The notes: generated from the letters alone by a model not told the origin. A stretch of 64,000 nt of DNA from CAVQKZ01 sp963837325 (GCA_963837325.1 CAWIMV010000001.1:682001-746000), one strand, 5' to 3'. Shown: positions 1-9,159, counted from the stretch's first letter. Program-made: numbers and translations.

Positions 1-1
1 G

Positions 2-2374
2 ACGGTCCTCAACGTCGGTCTCAACGACCAGTCCGTGCGCGGTCTGGCCGCGCAGTCGGGCAATGAGCGCTTCGCGTTCGACTCCTATCGCCGCCTGATC
101 CAGATGTTCGGCAAGACCGTCCTCGGCATCGCCGGAGAGCACTTCGACGACGCGCTGGATTCGGCCAAGCACGCAAAAGACACCACCGATGACCTCGACC
201 TCGACGCCGACGACCTGCGCCAGCTCGTCGAGACGTACAAGGAGGTCGTGATCAAGCAGGCCGGCCGCGAGTTCCCGCAGGAGCCGCGGGAGCAGATGGA
301 CCTCGCCGTCCGGGCGGTGTTCGACTCGTGGAACACCGAGCGAGCCGTCATCTACCGGCGCCAGGAACGCATTCCCGGCGACCTCGGCACGGCCGTCAGC
401 GTGGTGGCGATGGTATTCGGCAACCTGGACATGGACTCCGGCACCGGTGTTGCATTCACCCGCGACCCGGCCTCTGGCGCCCAGGGAATCTACGGCGACT
501 ACCTGCAGAACGCGCAGGGCGAGGACGTTGTCGCGGGCATCCGCAACACCGTCCCGCTGCGGGACCTGGAAGAGCTGGACAAGAAGTCCTACGACGAGCT
601 GTTGTCGAACATGCAGACGCTCGAGGAGCACTACCGCGACCTCTGCGACATCGAGTTCACGATCGAGCGCGGCAAGCTGTGGATGCTGCAGACCCGGGTG
701 GGCAAGCGCACCGCGGCCGCGGCGTTCCGCATCGCGACCCAGCTCGTCGACCAGGGCTTGATCGAGATGGACGAGGCCGTCTCGAGGGTCACCGGTGCCC
801 AGCTCGCGCAGCTGATGTTCCCGCGCTTCGACGAGAAGGCGGCCGGCAAGAAGCGCATCGCGCAGGGCATGGGCGCCTCACCCGGCGCCGCCGTCGGCAA
901 GGTCGTCTTCGACTCCTACACGGCGATCAAGTGGTCGCGCTCGGGCGAGGACGTCATCCTCGTCCGCCGCGAGACGAACCCCGACGACCTCGAAGGCATG
1001 ATCGCCGCGCGAGGGATCCTCACGTCCCGGGGTGGCAAGACCTCACACGCGGCGGTCGTCGCGCGCGGCATGGGCAAGACCTGCGTCTGCGGCGCCGAGT
1101 CGGTCAACGTCGACACCAAGCAGCGGGTGCTGAAGGCTCCGCACGGCGTCGAGGTGCACGAGGGCGACGTCATCTCGATCGACGGCACCAGCGGTGACGT
1201 GTTCGTCGGAGAGGTGCCGGTAGTCAGTTCGCCGATCGTCCAGTACTTCGAAGGCGAGCTGGACCCGGACGACGAGCAGGCCGACGATCTGGTCAAGGCG
1301 GTCGATCGGGTGATGCGGCACGCCGACGGCGCTCGGCGGATGGCAGTGCGGGCCAACGCCGACACTCCCGAGGACGCGGCCCGGGCCCGCCGCTTCGGCG
1401 CCCAAGGCATCGGGCTGTGCCGCACCGAGCACATGTTCCTGGGCGAGCGCCGGCACCTGGTCGAGCAGCTCATCCTGGCCGACACCGACGAGGAGCAGCA
1501 GCGCGAACTGACCGAACTGCTGCCGCTGCAACGCGAAGACTTCATCGGCATCCTCGAAGCGATGGATGGTCTGCCGGTGACGATTCGGCTGCTCGACCCG
1601 CCGCTGCACGAGTTCCTGCCCGACATCACCGAGCTCTCGGTGCGGGTGGCCGTGGCCGAATCTCGAGGTGAGAAGCGGGAGAACGACCTGCGCATGCTGC
1701 AGGCGGTGCACAAGCTGCACGAGCAGAACCCGATGCTGGGTCTGCGCGGTGTGCGTCTCGGCGTCGTCATCCCCGGCCTGTTCGAGATGCAGTCGCGGGC
1801 CATTCTCGAGGCGGCGGCCGACCGCATCCGAGCCGGCGGCGTGCCCCGCGTCGAGATCATGGTCCCGCTCGTAGCGAACGTGCAGGAGTTCGAGACCGTC
1901 AAGCAGCAGATCATCCAGGTCGCCCGCGACGTGCGGGCCGAGACCGGCGTGCACCTGGAGTTCCTCGTCGGCACGATGATCGAACTGCCGCGGGCCGCGC
2001 TCACCGCCAACCAGATCGCGGAAGCGGCCGAATTCTTCTCCTTCGGCACCAACGACCTCACCCAGACCACCTGGGGCTTCTCCCGCGACGACGTCGAGGC
2101 GGCGTTCTTCTCCGCGTACCTGGAGAAGGGCATCTTCGGCGTCAGCCCCTTCGAGTCGATCGATCGCGAGGGCGTCGGCGAGCTCATCCGCATCGCCGCC
2201 GAACGCGGCCGGGCCGAACGCCCCAGCCTCAAGCTCGGCATCTGCGGCGAACACGGCGGCGACCCCGATTCCGTCCACTTCTTCGAGGAAGTCGGCCTGG
2301 ACTACGTCTCCTGCTCGCCCTTCCGAGTCCCAGTAGCCCGCCTAGAAGCCGGCCGCTCGGTCGCCGAAGACTGA
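2..2374 (+). CDS. ppdK: Pyruvate, phosphate dikinase (5' end outside the window)
   Basis: Interconverts pyruvate + ATP + Pi and phosphoenolpyruvate + AMP + PPi in the cytoplasm. The frame is open from the first bases, and the residues before the first internal GTG (TVLNVGLNDQSV) already match the family, so the gene is cut by the window edge, not started at 35. Visible in order: the end of the ATP-grasp nucleotide-binding domain, the phosphohistidine swivel motif GGKTSHAAVVARG (about 1030-1070) with its transfer histidine, and the PEP-utilising TIM barrel with GTNDLTQTTWGF and the C-terminal GICGEHGGDP. About 791 codons are present; by family length roughly 90-110 N-terminal residues are missing. 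It runs toward dgt and dnaG, a usual actinobacterial neighbourhood. A large antisense reading frame over it is a GC-bias shadow. Confidence 0.97.
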   Translation, partial: TVLNVGLNDQSVRGLAAQSGNERFAFDSYRRLIQMFGKTVLGIAGEHFDDALDSAKHAKDTTDDLDLDADDLRQLVETYKEVVIKQAGREFPQEPREQMDLAVRAVFDSWNTERAVIYRRQERIPGDLGTAVSVVAMVFGNLDMDSGTGVAFTRDPASGAQGIYGDYLQNAQGEDVVAGIRNTVPLRDLEELDKKSYDELLSNMQTLEEHYRDLCDIEFTIERGKLWMLQTRVGKRTAAAAFRIATQLVDQGLIEMDEAVSRVTGAQLAQLMFPRFDEKAAGKKRIAQGMGASPGAAVGKVVFDSYTAIKWSRSGEDVILVRRETNPDDLEGMIAARGILTSRGGKTSHAAVVARGMGKTCVCGAESVNVDTKQRVLKAPHGVEVHEGDVISIDGTSGDVFVGEVPVVSSPIVQYFEGELDPDDEQADDLVKAVDRVMRHADGARRMAVRANADTPEDAARARRFGAQGIGLCRTEHMFLGERRHLVEQLILADTDEEQQRELTELLPLQREDFIGILEAMDGLPVTIRLLDPPLHEFLPDITELSVRVAVAESRGEKRENDLRMLQAVHKLHEQNPMLGLRGVRLGVVIPGLFEMQSRAILEAAADRIRAGGVPRVEIMVPLVANVQEFETVKQQIIQVARDVRAETGVHLEFLVGTMIELPRAALTANQIAEAAEFFSFGTNDLTQTTWGFSRDDVEAAFFSAYLEKGIFGVSPFESIDREGVGELIRIAAERGRAERPSLKLGICGEHGGDPDSVHFFEEVGLDYVSCSPFRVPVARLEAGRSVAED

Positions 2375-2398
2375 GTTCCGGAGTGACGGACCGACGTT

Positions 2399-2468
2399 TT
2401 GAGTGACGTATTCCCATGATCAGAGACGGCAAATACACCGTCTCTGATCATCGAGATACGTCACTCAA
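2399..2468. repeat. Long imperfect palindrome (hairpin) after ppdK
   Basis: Outer arms TTGAGTGACGTAT (2399-2411) and ATACGTCACTCAA (2456-2468) pair over 13 bp. Inner arms ATGATCAGAGACGG (2416-2429) and CCGTCTCTGATCAT (2438-2451) pair over 14 bp. A 4x4 internal loop (TCCC/CGAG) separates them and the apical loop is 8 nt (CAAATACA). It starts 24 bp after the ppdK stop. It has no T-tract, so it is not a classical terminator. It may still end the ppdK transcript or be a copy of a small mobile palindrome. No second copy was seen in this window. Confidence 0.85.
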
Positions 2469-2499
2469 CGGGGCTGGCCCTCGGCGGTAAGGTCGGACC

Positions 2500-2979
2500 G
2501 TGCGTTGGCGCCGTTCTCGGGAGGCTATCCGCGACTCCCTGGGCTCGCGGCAGCGTGATCCCGACGGCGGCACGGCGATCGGGCCCAGCGTGGCCGTCGT
2601 GCAGCAGATCCTCGACGAGTTCGGGCTCAAGCACGCCATCGACGACGACGGCGACCTCACGGTGCACTGGGAGAAGTGCAGCGTGTTCTTCTTCTTCTAC
2701 GGCGAGCGGCACGAGGTACTGCAGGCCCGGCTCTACCTGAACCGGCGCTTCTCGGTCGACAACCGCGGTGCGCTCGCCCTGCTGCTCGACGAATGGAACC
2801 GCACCAAGCTGTTCCCCAAGGCCTACACCGTCCTGCCCGACGACGGCATGGTCGGCATCTGCGCCGAGCAGTGCTACGACTTCGAGGCCGGGGTGACCCG
2901 CACCCAGCTGAAGTACGCGATCGGCATGTGGGTCGACACGCTGCTGCGCTTCGCCGACTGGATCGACGAGCAGGTATAG
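2500..2979 (+). CDS. YbjN-domain-like protein
   Basis: 159-residue soluble protein with no signal peptide or membrane segment. From about residue 30 it reads as a compact alpha/beta domain (VVQQILDEFGLKHAIDDDG, then FFFFYGERHEVLQARLYLNR, then a helix ending near the C-terminus) resembling the actinobacterial YbjN / type III secretion chaperone-like fold. These proteins are common and mostly uncharacterised, so no reaction is assigned. GTG start with only a weak AAGG upstream. Its stop is 5 bp before dgt, so the two are probably co-transcribed. Codon use matches the surrounding core genes. Confidence 0.8.
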   Translation: MRWRRSREAIRDSLGSRQRDPDGGTAIGPSVAVVQQILDEFGLKHAIDDDGDLTVHWEKCSVFFFFYGERHEVLQARLYLNRRFSVDNRGALALLLDEWNRTKLFPKAYTVLPDDGMVGICAEQCYDFEAGVTRTQLKYAIGMWVDTLLRFADWIDEQV

Positions 2980-2984
2980 CGGCA

Positions 2985-4232
2985 GTGCCCGACTACAACG
3001 CGGCCGATCGGGAACGCCGGGTCGGCGAACCGGCCAAGCGTGCGGGCGCGGCCTTCGGCGCCGCCGCGCGCGGTGAGTTCGAGCGGGACCGGGCTCGGGT
3101 GCTGCATTCGTACGCCTTCCGGCGGCTGGCGGACAAGACCCAGGTCGTCGTACCGGGGGAGGACGACTTCCCCCGCACCCGGTTGACGCATTCACTCGAG
3201 GTCGCCCAGATCGGCCGAGAGATCGGGTCCGCGCTCGGTTGCGATCCCGACGTCGTCGACGCGGCCGGGCTGGCCCACGACATCGGGCACCCCCCGTTCG
3301 GACACAACGGGGAGGACGCGCTGGACTCGGTGGCCGGAGCGTGCGGCGGCTTCGAGGGCAATGCGCAGACGCTGCGCATCCTGACCCGACTCGAGGCCAA
3401 AGTATTGCTGCCGTCGGGGGCGCCGGGCGGGCTGAACCTGACCCGGGCCGTGCTCGATGCGGCCTGCAAGTATCCGTGGCCGCGGCGCGACGGCACTCGC
3501 AAGTTCGGGGTGTACGACAGCGACCTGGCCGCGTTCGAATGGCTGCGGGCCGACGCGCCCGATGGGCGGCGCTGCCTGGAGGCCCAGGTCATGGACTGGG
3601 CCGACGACGTCGCCTATTCGGTTCACGACGTCGAGGACGGCGTGCACGCTGGGCTCATCCGGCTCAGCCACGTCCAGGACAGCACCCGCGAGACGCTGTG
3701 CACCGTGGCGAGCAGCCTGTATTCCGCACACTCACCAGCCGAACTCGCGCCGGTGCTCGACGAACTGCTCGACCTGCCCACGCTGCGCGACCTGGCCGGG
3801 TACGACGGTTCGTACCTGGCCCAGACGGCGGCCAAGCGGGCCACCAGCGAGCTGACCGGACGCTTCGCGGGTGCGGCGATCGAGGCCACCCGCGCCGGGT
3901 ACGGCGACGGTCAGCTCACTCGCTACGTCGCCGAACTCGTGGTGCCGCAGGCGATTGCCGCCGAGTGCGCCCTGCTCAAGGCGCTGGCCGCGCATTTCGT
4001 CATGCAGCGCCCGGGTTCGGTCGAGCGACAGGCCCGGCAGCGGGGTTTGCTGGTCGAACTGGTCGAGCTGATCGCCGCCGACGCGCCCGCCACGCTCGAC
4101 CGCGGGCTCGCCCCGGCATGGGAGACGGCGGCCGACGACGCCGGTCGGCTGCGCGTCGTCATCGACCAGGTGGCCCAGCTGACCGATTCCTCGGCCGTGG
4201 CCTGGCACGAGCGTCTGGCGCGTTCGGGCTGA
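2985..4232 (+). CDS. dgt: Deoxyguanosinetriphosphate triphosphohydrolase
   Basis: Hydrolyses dGTP (often other dNTPs) to the deoxynucleoside and triphosphate, helping to control dNTP pools. The HD-domain metal ligands are visible: H69 in TRLTHSLEVAQIGRE, H98-D99 in GLAHDIGHPPFGHNGEDAL, and a later aspartate in WADDVAYSVHDVEDG. The open frame extends upstream into the YbjN-like gene, but protein-like sequence starts at the GTG at 2985 (MPDYNAADRERR), 5 bp after that gene's stop, giving 415 residues, usual for the bacterial enzyme. It lies upstream of dnaG, as in many Actinobacteria. Confidence 0.95.
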   Translation: MPDYNAADRERRVGEPAKRAGAAFGAAARGEFERDRARVLHSYAFRRLADKTQVVVPGEDDFPRTRLTHSLEVAQIGREIGSALGCDPDVVDAAGLAHDIGHPPFGHNGEDALDSVAGACGGFEGNAQTLRILTRLEAKVLLPSGAPGGLNLTRAVLDAACKYPWPRRDGTRKFGVYDSDLAAFEWLRADAPDGRRCLEAQVMDWADDVAYSVHDVEDGVHAGLIRLSHVQDSTRETLCTVASSLYSAHSPAELAPVLDELLDLPTLRDLAGYDGSYLAQTAAKRATSELTGRFAGAAIEATRAGYGDGQLTRYVAELVVPQAIAAECALLKALAAHFVMQRPGSVERQARQRGLLVELVELIAADAPATLDRGLAPAWETAADDAGRLRVVIDQVAQLTDSSAVAWHERLARSG

Positions 4233-4299
4233 CGCCGCTTAGCTGGTCGAGGCGGCGCGCAGACGCGCGGAGCGTCAGTGGCTTGTCGAAGGAGGATTC

Positions 4300-4722
4300 A
4301 TGGACGTCAAGTTCATCGCCAGCGTCGCGGTGGTGGCACCGGACCCGGTCGCGAGCCGGAAGCTCTACGTCGAGGCGCTGGGACTGCCGTTGCAACAGCT
4401 CGACGGCGAGTACTACGCCAGCGAGCATGTCGGCGGCAGCAAGCATTTCGGCGTCTGGCCGCTGACGCAGGCGGCGCAGGCCTGCTTCGGCACCGCGGAA
4501 TGGCCGGCCGAGCACCCGGTGCCGCAGGTCAGCATCGAGTTCGAGCTCGAGACGGTCGATTCGGTCGCGGCCGGGGCCGCAGAACTGGAGGAACAGGGCT
4601 ACGGGTTGCTGCACGGCGCGCGCACCGAGCCGTGGGGCCAGACGGTCGCCCGGCTGCTCTCGCCCGAAGGCGCCATTGTCGGCCTGTCCTACGCGCCGTC
4701 GTACCACGACGCCACGACCTGA
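4300..4722 (+). CDS. VOC (glyoxalase/bleomycin-resistance fold) family protein
   Basis: 140-residue single VOC module with the paired beta-alpha-beta-beta-beta pattern (KFIASVAVVAPDPVASRKLYVEAL ... QVSIEFELETVD ... RLLSPEGAIVGLSYAP). VOC folds host lyases, dioxygenases and antibiotic-binding proteins. Metal ligands are not obvious, so the substrate is unknown. The ATG has a strong Shine-Dalgarno (GAAGGAGG) about 6 nt upstream. It sits alone between dgt and dnaG on the same strand, 67 bp after dgt. Confidence 0.85.
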   Translation: MDVKFIASVAVVAPDPVASRKLYVEALGLPLQQLDGEYYASEHVGGSKHFGVWPLTQAAQACFGTAEWPAEHPVPQVSIEFELETVDSVAAGAAELEEQGYGLLHGARTEPWGQTVARLLSPEGAIVGLSYAPSYHDATT

Positions 4723-4786
4723 GCTGGTGGGTCGGATTGGGTGGCGGCGGCGTCGCCGCGTCAGCCCGCGCGCTTAGACTCACGGC

Positions 4787-6655
4787 GTGGCCGGGCGCAT
4801 TCGAGACGAGGACATCGCCCTCGTCCGGGAGAAGACGCCGATCGCCGACATCATCGGCGAGCACGTCCAGCTCCGTAATGCCGGCGGCGGCAATCTCAAG
4901 GGCATCTGCCCGTTCCACGACGAGAAGTCGCCGTCGCTGTCAGTGTCGCCGTCACGCGGCTTGTATCACTGCTTCGGCTGCTCGGCGGGCGGCGACGTCA
5001 TCCGCTTCGTCCAGACGATCGAGAACCTCGACTTCGCCGAGGCGGTCGAGCGGCTGGCCGCTCGGGCCGGCGTGCAACTGCGGTACGTCGAGGGTGGCTC
5101 GCGACCGACGGGCGCGCACGGGCAGCGGGCCCGGCTGGTCGAGGCGCATGCCGTGGCGGCCGCGTTCTACGCCGAGCAGCTGCGCACCCCGGACGCCCGC
5201 CCGGCTCGCGAGTTCCTGGCCTCGCGAGGTTTCGACGAACAGGCCGCCGAGCACTTCGGTTGCGGCTACGCCCCGGCCGGGTGGGAGGAGCTGACCAAGC
5301 ACCTGCTGGCCAAGGGCTTCACCGCGGCCGAGCTCACCCTCGGCGGCCTCGCGCGCGAGTCCGGCCGCGGCTCGCTCATCGACCGGTTCCACCGCCGGCT
5401 GCTGTGGCCGATCCGCGACGTCACCGGTGACGTGGTCGGGTTCGGGGCCCGGCGCCTCTACGACGACGACAAGATCGAGGCCAAGTACCTCAACACGCCC
5501 GAGACGCCGATCTACAAGAAGAGCCACCTGCTCTACGGCGTCGACCTGGCCAAGCGCGAGATCGCCCGTCAGCACCGCGCGGTGATCGTCGAGGGCTACA
5601 CCGACGTGATGGCCTGCCACTTGGCCGGCGTGACCACCGCGGTGGCGACGTGCGGCACCGCCTTCGGCTCCGATCACGTCTCGGTGGTGCGCCGCCTCCT
5701 GATGGATTCCGATGCCTTCAGCGGCGAGGTGATCTTCACCTTCGACGGTGACGCCGCGGGCATGAAGGCGGCCGAGCGGGCGTTCGGCGATGACCAGAAG
5801 TTCATGTCGCAGACGTTCGTTGCCGTCGAGCCGACCGGTCTGGATCCCTGCGACCTGCGGATGAAGTCGGGGGACACCGCGGTACTGGACCTCGTGGCCC
5901 GCCGCATCCCGCTCGTGGAGTTCGTGCTGCGGGCCACGGTCGGCCGCTTCGACCTCGACACCGCCGAAGGCCGGGTCAACGCGCTCGAGCGCGGCGTCCC
6001 GCTGGTGGCTCAGATCAAGGATCGTTCGCTGCGGGACGAGTACGCCCGGCGCGTGGCCGGGCTGGTCGGCGTGGGCGATCCCCTCGACGTCGTGGCGCGG
6101 GTGCGCGGACTGGTGCGCTCGACGGAGCAACGATCCGGCGCCCGGCCTTCCTCGCCGGCTGATGTCGGGCCGACCAAGGTCGACGAGGCCGTGGTTTCGG
6201 TCGAGCGCGAGGTGCTCAAGGTCGCGCTGCAGGTGCCCGGCATTGCCGGGCCGCAGTTCGACGCGTTGTCAGAGGACGCGTTCCTGCTACCGGCCCACCG
6301 CAAGCTACGGGGGGCGATCGCGGCCGCGGGCGGTACCGCAGCCGCGGTCACCGGCCCGGCCTGGACGTCGTCGGTCGAGGCCAATCTGAGTGACGAGGCC
6401 CTGCGCAGCGGCGTGCATGCGCTGGCGGTCGAGCCCCTGCGGGCCGGAGCCGAAGCCCAGGACCGCTACGCCGACGCGGTGCTGGCCCGCATGCACGAGA
6501 TCGTCGCCGCCCGCCAGGTCGCCGCGCTCAAGTCGAAGCTGCAGCGGATGAATCCGCAGGAGCAGGAAGAGGAGCACAAGCGGCTGTTCGGTGAACTGAT
6601 CTCGCTGGAGACCTATCGGCGCAGTCTGCGCGAGCGGGCGATCGGCGGACAGTGA
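4787..6655 (+). CDS. dnaG: DNA primase
   Basis: Makes RNA primers at the replication fork. The N-terminal CHC2 zinc ribbon has ligands C41, H44, C62 and C65 (CPFH ... YHCFGC). The catalytic core contains the TOPRIM motifs VIVEGYTDVM (E269) and FTFDGDAAG (D320, D322). The remaining C-terminal part is the helicase-binding region. At 622 residues it is of normal length. GTG start at 4787. The stop overlaps the start of the next small gene (TGATG), so the two are translationally coupled. Confidence 0.97.
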   Translation: MAGRIRDEDIALVREKTPIADIIGEHVQLRNAGGGNLKGICPFHDEKSPSLSVSPSRGLYHCFGCSAGGDVIRFVQTIENLDFAEAVERLAARAGVQLRYVEGGSRPTGAHGQRARLVEAHAVAAAFYAEQLRTPDARPAREFLASRGFDEQAAEHFGCGYAPAGWEELTKHLLAKGFTAAELTLGGLARESGRGSLIDRFHRRLLWPIRDVTGDVVGFGARRLYDDDKIEAKYLNTPETPIYKKSHLLYGVDLAKREIARQHRAVIVEGYTDVMACHLAGVTTAVATCGTAFGSDHVSVVRRLLMDSDAFSGEVIFTFDGDAAGMKAAERAFGDDQKFMSQTFVAVEPTGLDPCDLRMKSGDTAVLDLVARRIPLVEFVLRATVGRFDLDTAEGRVNALERGVPLVAQIKDRSLRDEYARRVAGLVGVGDPLDVVARVRGLVRSTEQRSGARPSSPADVGPTKVDEAVVSVEREVLKVALQVPGIAGPQFDALSEDAFLLPAHRKLRGAIAAAGGTAAAVTGPAWTSSVEANLSDEALRSGVHALAVEPLRAGAEAQDRYADAVLARMHEIVAARQVAALKSKLQRMNPQEQEEEHKRLFGELISLETYRRSLRERAIGGQ

Positions 6656-7170
6656 TGGCGCTGTTCCATCGGCGGCAGGTGCCGCCCGCTGACGTGGTGT
6701 CCCGGTTGCCCAGGGACGAACGGGTGCTCTCGTGGGCCGATGCGGCGTCGGGCGGCGCCGTGGTGGCGACGCCGGCCGGGTTGTGGTGGCCGGAGCCCGA
6801 CGGGCCGAGGCTGATCGGTTGGCAGTACATCGACAAGGCCGTCTGGCGCGACGACGAGCTCACGGTGATCGAGGCCGAGGTCGTCGACGACCTGCTGCTC
6901 GTCGACCGGCCGCCGGTGACAGCCGCGCTGTCGGAGCCGCGTGACCTGCCCGCCGTAGTGCGCAAGCGGGTCGAGGCGAACGTGGTGCGCTCGGAGCTGC
7001 GCAGCGTCGATGGCGGCGTGGCGAGGTTCGTGGCGCGGCGCATCCCAGGTCGCGACGGCGTGGTCTGGTTGGTGCGATTGGAGGGCGTCGCGGATTCCCC
7101 CGAACTGCGGGCGCAGCTCGAGGCCGAGCGGGTCACCCTGCGATCGGAATGGCGTGACGACCGGGACTAG
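6655..7170 (+). CDS. Conserved actinobacterial protein coupled to dnaG
   Basis: 171-residue soluble protein (MALFHRRQVPPADVVSRLPRD...), function unknown. The ATG at 6655 overlaps the dnaG stop; a GTG one codon upstream is an alternative. The middle reads as a beta-rich domain (VVATPAGLWWPEPDGPRLIGWQ, VSR-type strands) and the C-terminus is an acidic/basic helix. Its overlap with dnaG suggests co-expression with the primase but does not prove a replication role. Confidence 0.8.
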   Translation: MALFHRRQVPPADVVSRLPRDERVLSWADAASGGAVVATPAGLWWPEPDGPRLIGWQYIDKAVWRDDELTVIEAEVVDDLLLVDRPPVTAALSEPRDLPAVVRKRVEANVVRSELRSVDGGVARFVARRIPGRDGVVWLVRLEGVADSPELRAQLEAERVTLRSEWRDDRD

Positions 7171-7186
7171 GTCTGCGGTGGTGGCG

Positions 7187-7441
7187 TTAGCCGCGGTGGC
7201 CGTTCGTCCCGTCGCTGCTCTGCCGGACGGCGCCCCCGCCGCGCAGCTTGGCCGTCACCGACTGCAGCGCCTGGCCCTTGGCGGTGTCGACCTGGGCCCT
7301 CAGCACGCCTGCGGTCGACTGGACCGTCTGGCTGCCCGCGACCTTGCGGCCGAACGCGATGATGGTCTCGTACCGTTCCCGGCCGGCGCGGGCGCCCAGG
7401 ACGTAGCCGATGGCGCCGCCGACGAGGAACGAGAGCTTCAT
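7187..7441 (-). CDS. Small YtxH-like membrane-associated protein
   Basis: 84-residue protein beginning MKLSFLVGGAIGYVLGARAGRERYE: one short hydrophobic, glycine-rich N-terminal segment followed by the GARAGRERYE motif common in small actinobacterial proteins, then a basic amphipathic tail. It is probably anchored in or near the membrane; function unknown. AGGAG precedes the ATG. It converges on the dnaG operon with 16 bp between stops. Confidence 0.8.
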   Translation of the reverse strand: MKLSFLVGGAIGYVLGARAGRERYETIIAFGRKVAGSQTVQSTAGVLRAQVDTAKGQALQSVTAKLRGGGAVRQSSDGTNGHRG

Positions 7442-7551
7442 CGTGAACTCCTCCAGAAGTAGGTCGGCCCACTCTAACCCTGGCGCGGGGCCCCCGGACC
7501 GTGGGATAAGCTGGCCCGGCTGCGACGCCTGGCAGGCGGCGCGAACGGCGA

Positions 7552-7627
7552 TCCCCCGTAGCTCAATTGGCAGAGCATTCGACTGTTAATCGAAGGGTTA
7601 CTGGTTCGAGTCCAGTCGGGGGAGCCA
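7552..7627 (+). tRNA. tRNA-Asn (anticodon GTT)
   Basis: Full cloverleaf. Acceptor arms TCCCCCG / CGGGGGA, D-arm GCTC...GAGC, anticodon arm TTCGA / TCGAA with loop CTGTTAA (GTT at 7585-7587), T-arm ACTGG / CCAGT with TTCGAGT loop, discriminator G, and an encoded CCA at 7625-7627. The following 218 bp to the next gene contain no feature I can support. tRNA genes are common integration sites and the next ~10 kb is a mosaic of accessory genes, but no repeat of the tRNA 3' end was seen. Confidence 0.97.
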
Positions 7628-7845
7628 CGGTTCCCGCATCCTGGGACCTTCGTCATTTCCTGATCATGGATTCGCCCCACTGCGGGCATTCGTCGACGAA
7701 GCCGGTCATCCGATCGTGCACGGTGATGCGATCGTCGACTTCCTCGTCCACCGGCTGAGATCGGCGAACTGGATCTGTCCCGCGCGGCGTTCTTCGTTCG
7801 TCGTCCCGGTGAGAACTCTCGTGCCCGAAACAATGAAGGATTCCA

Positions 7846-8607
7846 ATGCGCCTGTACGTGCTCGACGGAGGATTGATCGACATCCTGGATTGGTCGGTGT
7901 TCGACCCGACGGCTCCACCGGGCACGCACCGGCTGCTGTCCGCACCGTCCTACCTCGTGGACCACCCGGCCGGACTGCTGCTCTGGGACACCGGTCTCGG
8001 CGATGCGCTGCTCGACGTCGTCGACGGTGTCGAGATCGAGGGGGTCGCTCGGTTCTACGTGAAGGTGGGTCTGCGCGATCAACTGGCCGAGCTCGGTGTC
8101 GTGCCGGAACAGATCCGCTATCTCGGGCTGTCGCACTTCCATCCGGACCACGTTGGCAACGCGAACCTGTTCTCTGCTGCGGAACTGCTCGTCCAGGACG
8201 ACGAGTACGAGGCTGCGTTCGGCCCGGATCCGGCAACGTTCGGGTTCGACGCCGACCGCTACGCGGCGCTGCGGAGCAGCCGGGTGACCCGGCTCCACGG
8301 CGACCATGACGTGTTCGGCGACGGGACGGTCGTGATCAAGCGCTATCCCGGTCACACGCCGGGCAGCCAGGCTTTGCTGCTCGCGCTGCGCGAGACCGGG
8401 TCCGTCCTGCTCTCCGGCGATGTCACGCACTCGCCGCACAACTGGAGCCACGACATCGTGCCCAGCCTGAACCACGATCGGGACGCCACGCTCGCGTCCT
8501 TCGACGCGGCGCGCAAGGACCTCGCCGAGTCCGGTGGGCAGTTGTGGATCCAGCACGAGTACGAGCAGTGGATGACGCTCCGTCATGCGCCCGCGTTCTA
8601 CGAGTGA
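7846..8607 (+). CDS. Metallo-beta-lactamase fold hydrolase, N-acyl homoserine lactonase type
   Basis: 253 residues. The dinuclear-zinc motif HFHPDH is at residues 97-102 (SHFHPDHVGN), with further ligands in GHTPGS and SGDVTHS. The whole-protein layout (MRLYVLDGG start, LVDHPAGLLLWDTG, C-terminal WIQHEYEQW) is that of the AHL-lactonase (AiiA/AttM-like) family, which opens the lactone ring of quorum-sensing signals. Substrate is inferred only from family resemblance; related members hydrolyse other lactones. No signal peptide. It overlaps the following gene by 23 bp. Confidence 0.85.
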   Translation: MRLYVLDGGLIDILDWSVFDPTAPPGTHRLLSAPSYLVDHPAGLLLWDTGLGDALLDVVDGVEIEGVARFYVKVGLRDQLAELGVVPEQIRYLGLSHFHPDHVGNANLFSAAELLVQDDEYEAAFGPDPATFGFDADRYAALRSSRVTRLHGDHDVFGDGTVVIKRYPGHTPGSQALLLALRETGSVLLSGDVTHSPHNWSHDIVPSLNHDRDATLASFDAARKDLAESGGQLWIQHEYEQWMTLRHAPAFYE

Positions 8608-8986
8608 TCTTGTGGCCCTGGTGGCCGAACTCGAGCGCACGCAGCGCGCTGAGGACGTCGACGGTTTCGTCGCGCTGTTCGACGCCGACGCTGTCTGGGT
8701 GACGGCCGGCGGTAAACGTCTGGTCGGTCGCGACGAGATTGCTGCGTTCACACGGAAGGTGCTGCCGGGCGCCTTCGCTGACGGGACGGTGCGTTACGAC
8801 GTACAGCACATCCGATTCATCACGGCGGACGTTGCCGTGACCGCCGTGACCTCGGAATACCTCACGTCCGACGGCGAACCGTTGGCACCGCGGCAACGCG
8901 GCCTTCCCACCTACGTGTGGCATCGCCGTGGTGGACAGTGGCGAATCGCGGTGGGCCAGAACACCGTCGCTCTGGAGCAAGAATGA
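8585..8986 (+). CDS. SnoaL / DUF4440-like small protein
   Basis: 133 residues with an NTF2-like cone fold pattern (LVALVAELERTQRAEDVDGFVALFDADAVWVTAGGK in two shorter stretches, then strands ending HRRGGQWRIAVGQNTV), typical of the SgcJ/EcaC group. Members are small hydrolases, isomerases or binding proteins. No catalytic pair is certain here. The ATG lies inside the end of the lactonase gene (23-bp overlap), indicating co-translation; a GTG at 8612 is a possible later start. Confidence 0.75.
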   Translation: MRPRSTSDLVALVAELERTQRAEDVDGFVALFDADAVWVTAGGKRLVGRDEIAAFTRKVLPGAFADGTVRYDVQHIRFITADVAVTAVTSEYLTSDGEPLAPRQRGLPTYVWHRRGGQWRIAVGQNTVALEQE

Positions 8987-9159
8987 TTCTTCACGTCGGC
9001 GCCGGTGCCGTCCGAACCCGCTTGGGCGCCGGCTGCCCCGATGAGCAGTAGATGCACCACGGTGGGGATGCGACCCGGCTCGCGCCCCGAGCGGGTCGCG
9101 GAGTTGCCTGGATCACGTCGGCTTGCCAGCGTTTCTGCGTCACGACTATAACTCGTGAT

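Noticed and set aside
916..2241. Long antisense open frame over ppdK (441 residues)
   Set aside because: Composition is Ser/Arg-rich shadow translation of a GC-rich gene; no start signal and the plus-strand gene is certain.
7552..7627. tRNA-Asn as an attachment site for an integrated element
   Set aside because: No integrase gene and no second copy of the tRNA 3' end was seen in the window; the accessory mosaic beyond is only suggestive.
7716..8309. Plus-strand frame starting at 7716 as a separate gene
   Set aside because: Becomes Arg-rich shadow of the lactonase; only a short stretch (7660-7760) looks protein-like and it is too short to support.
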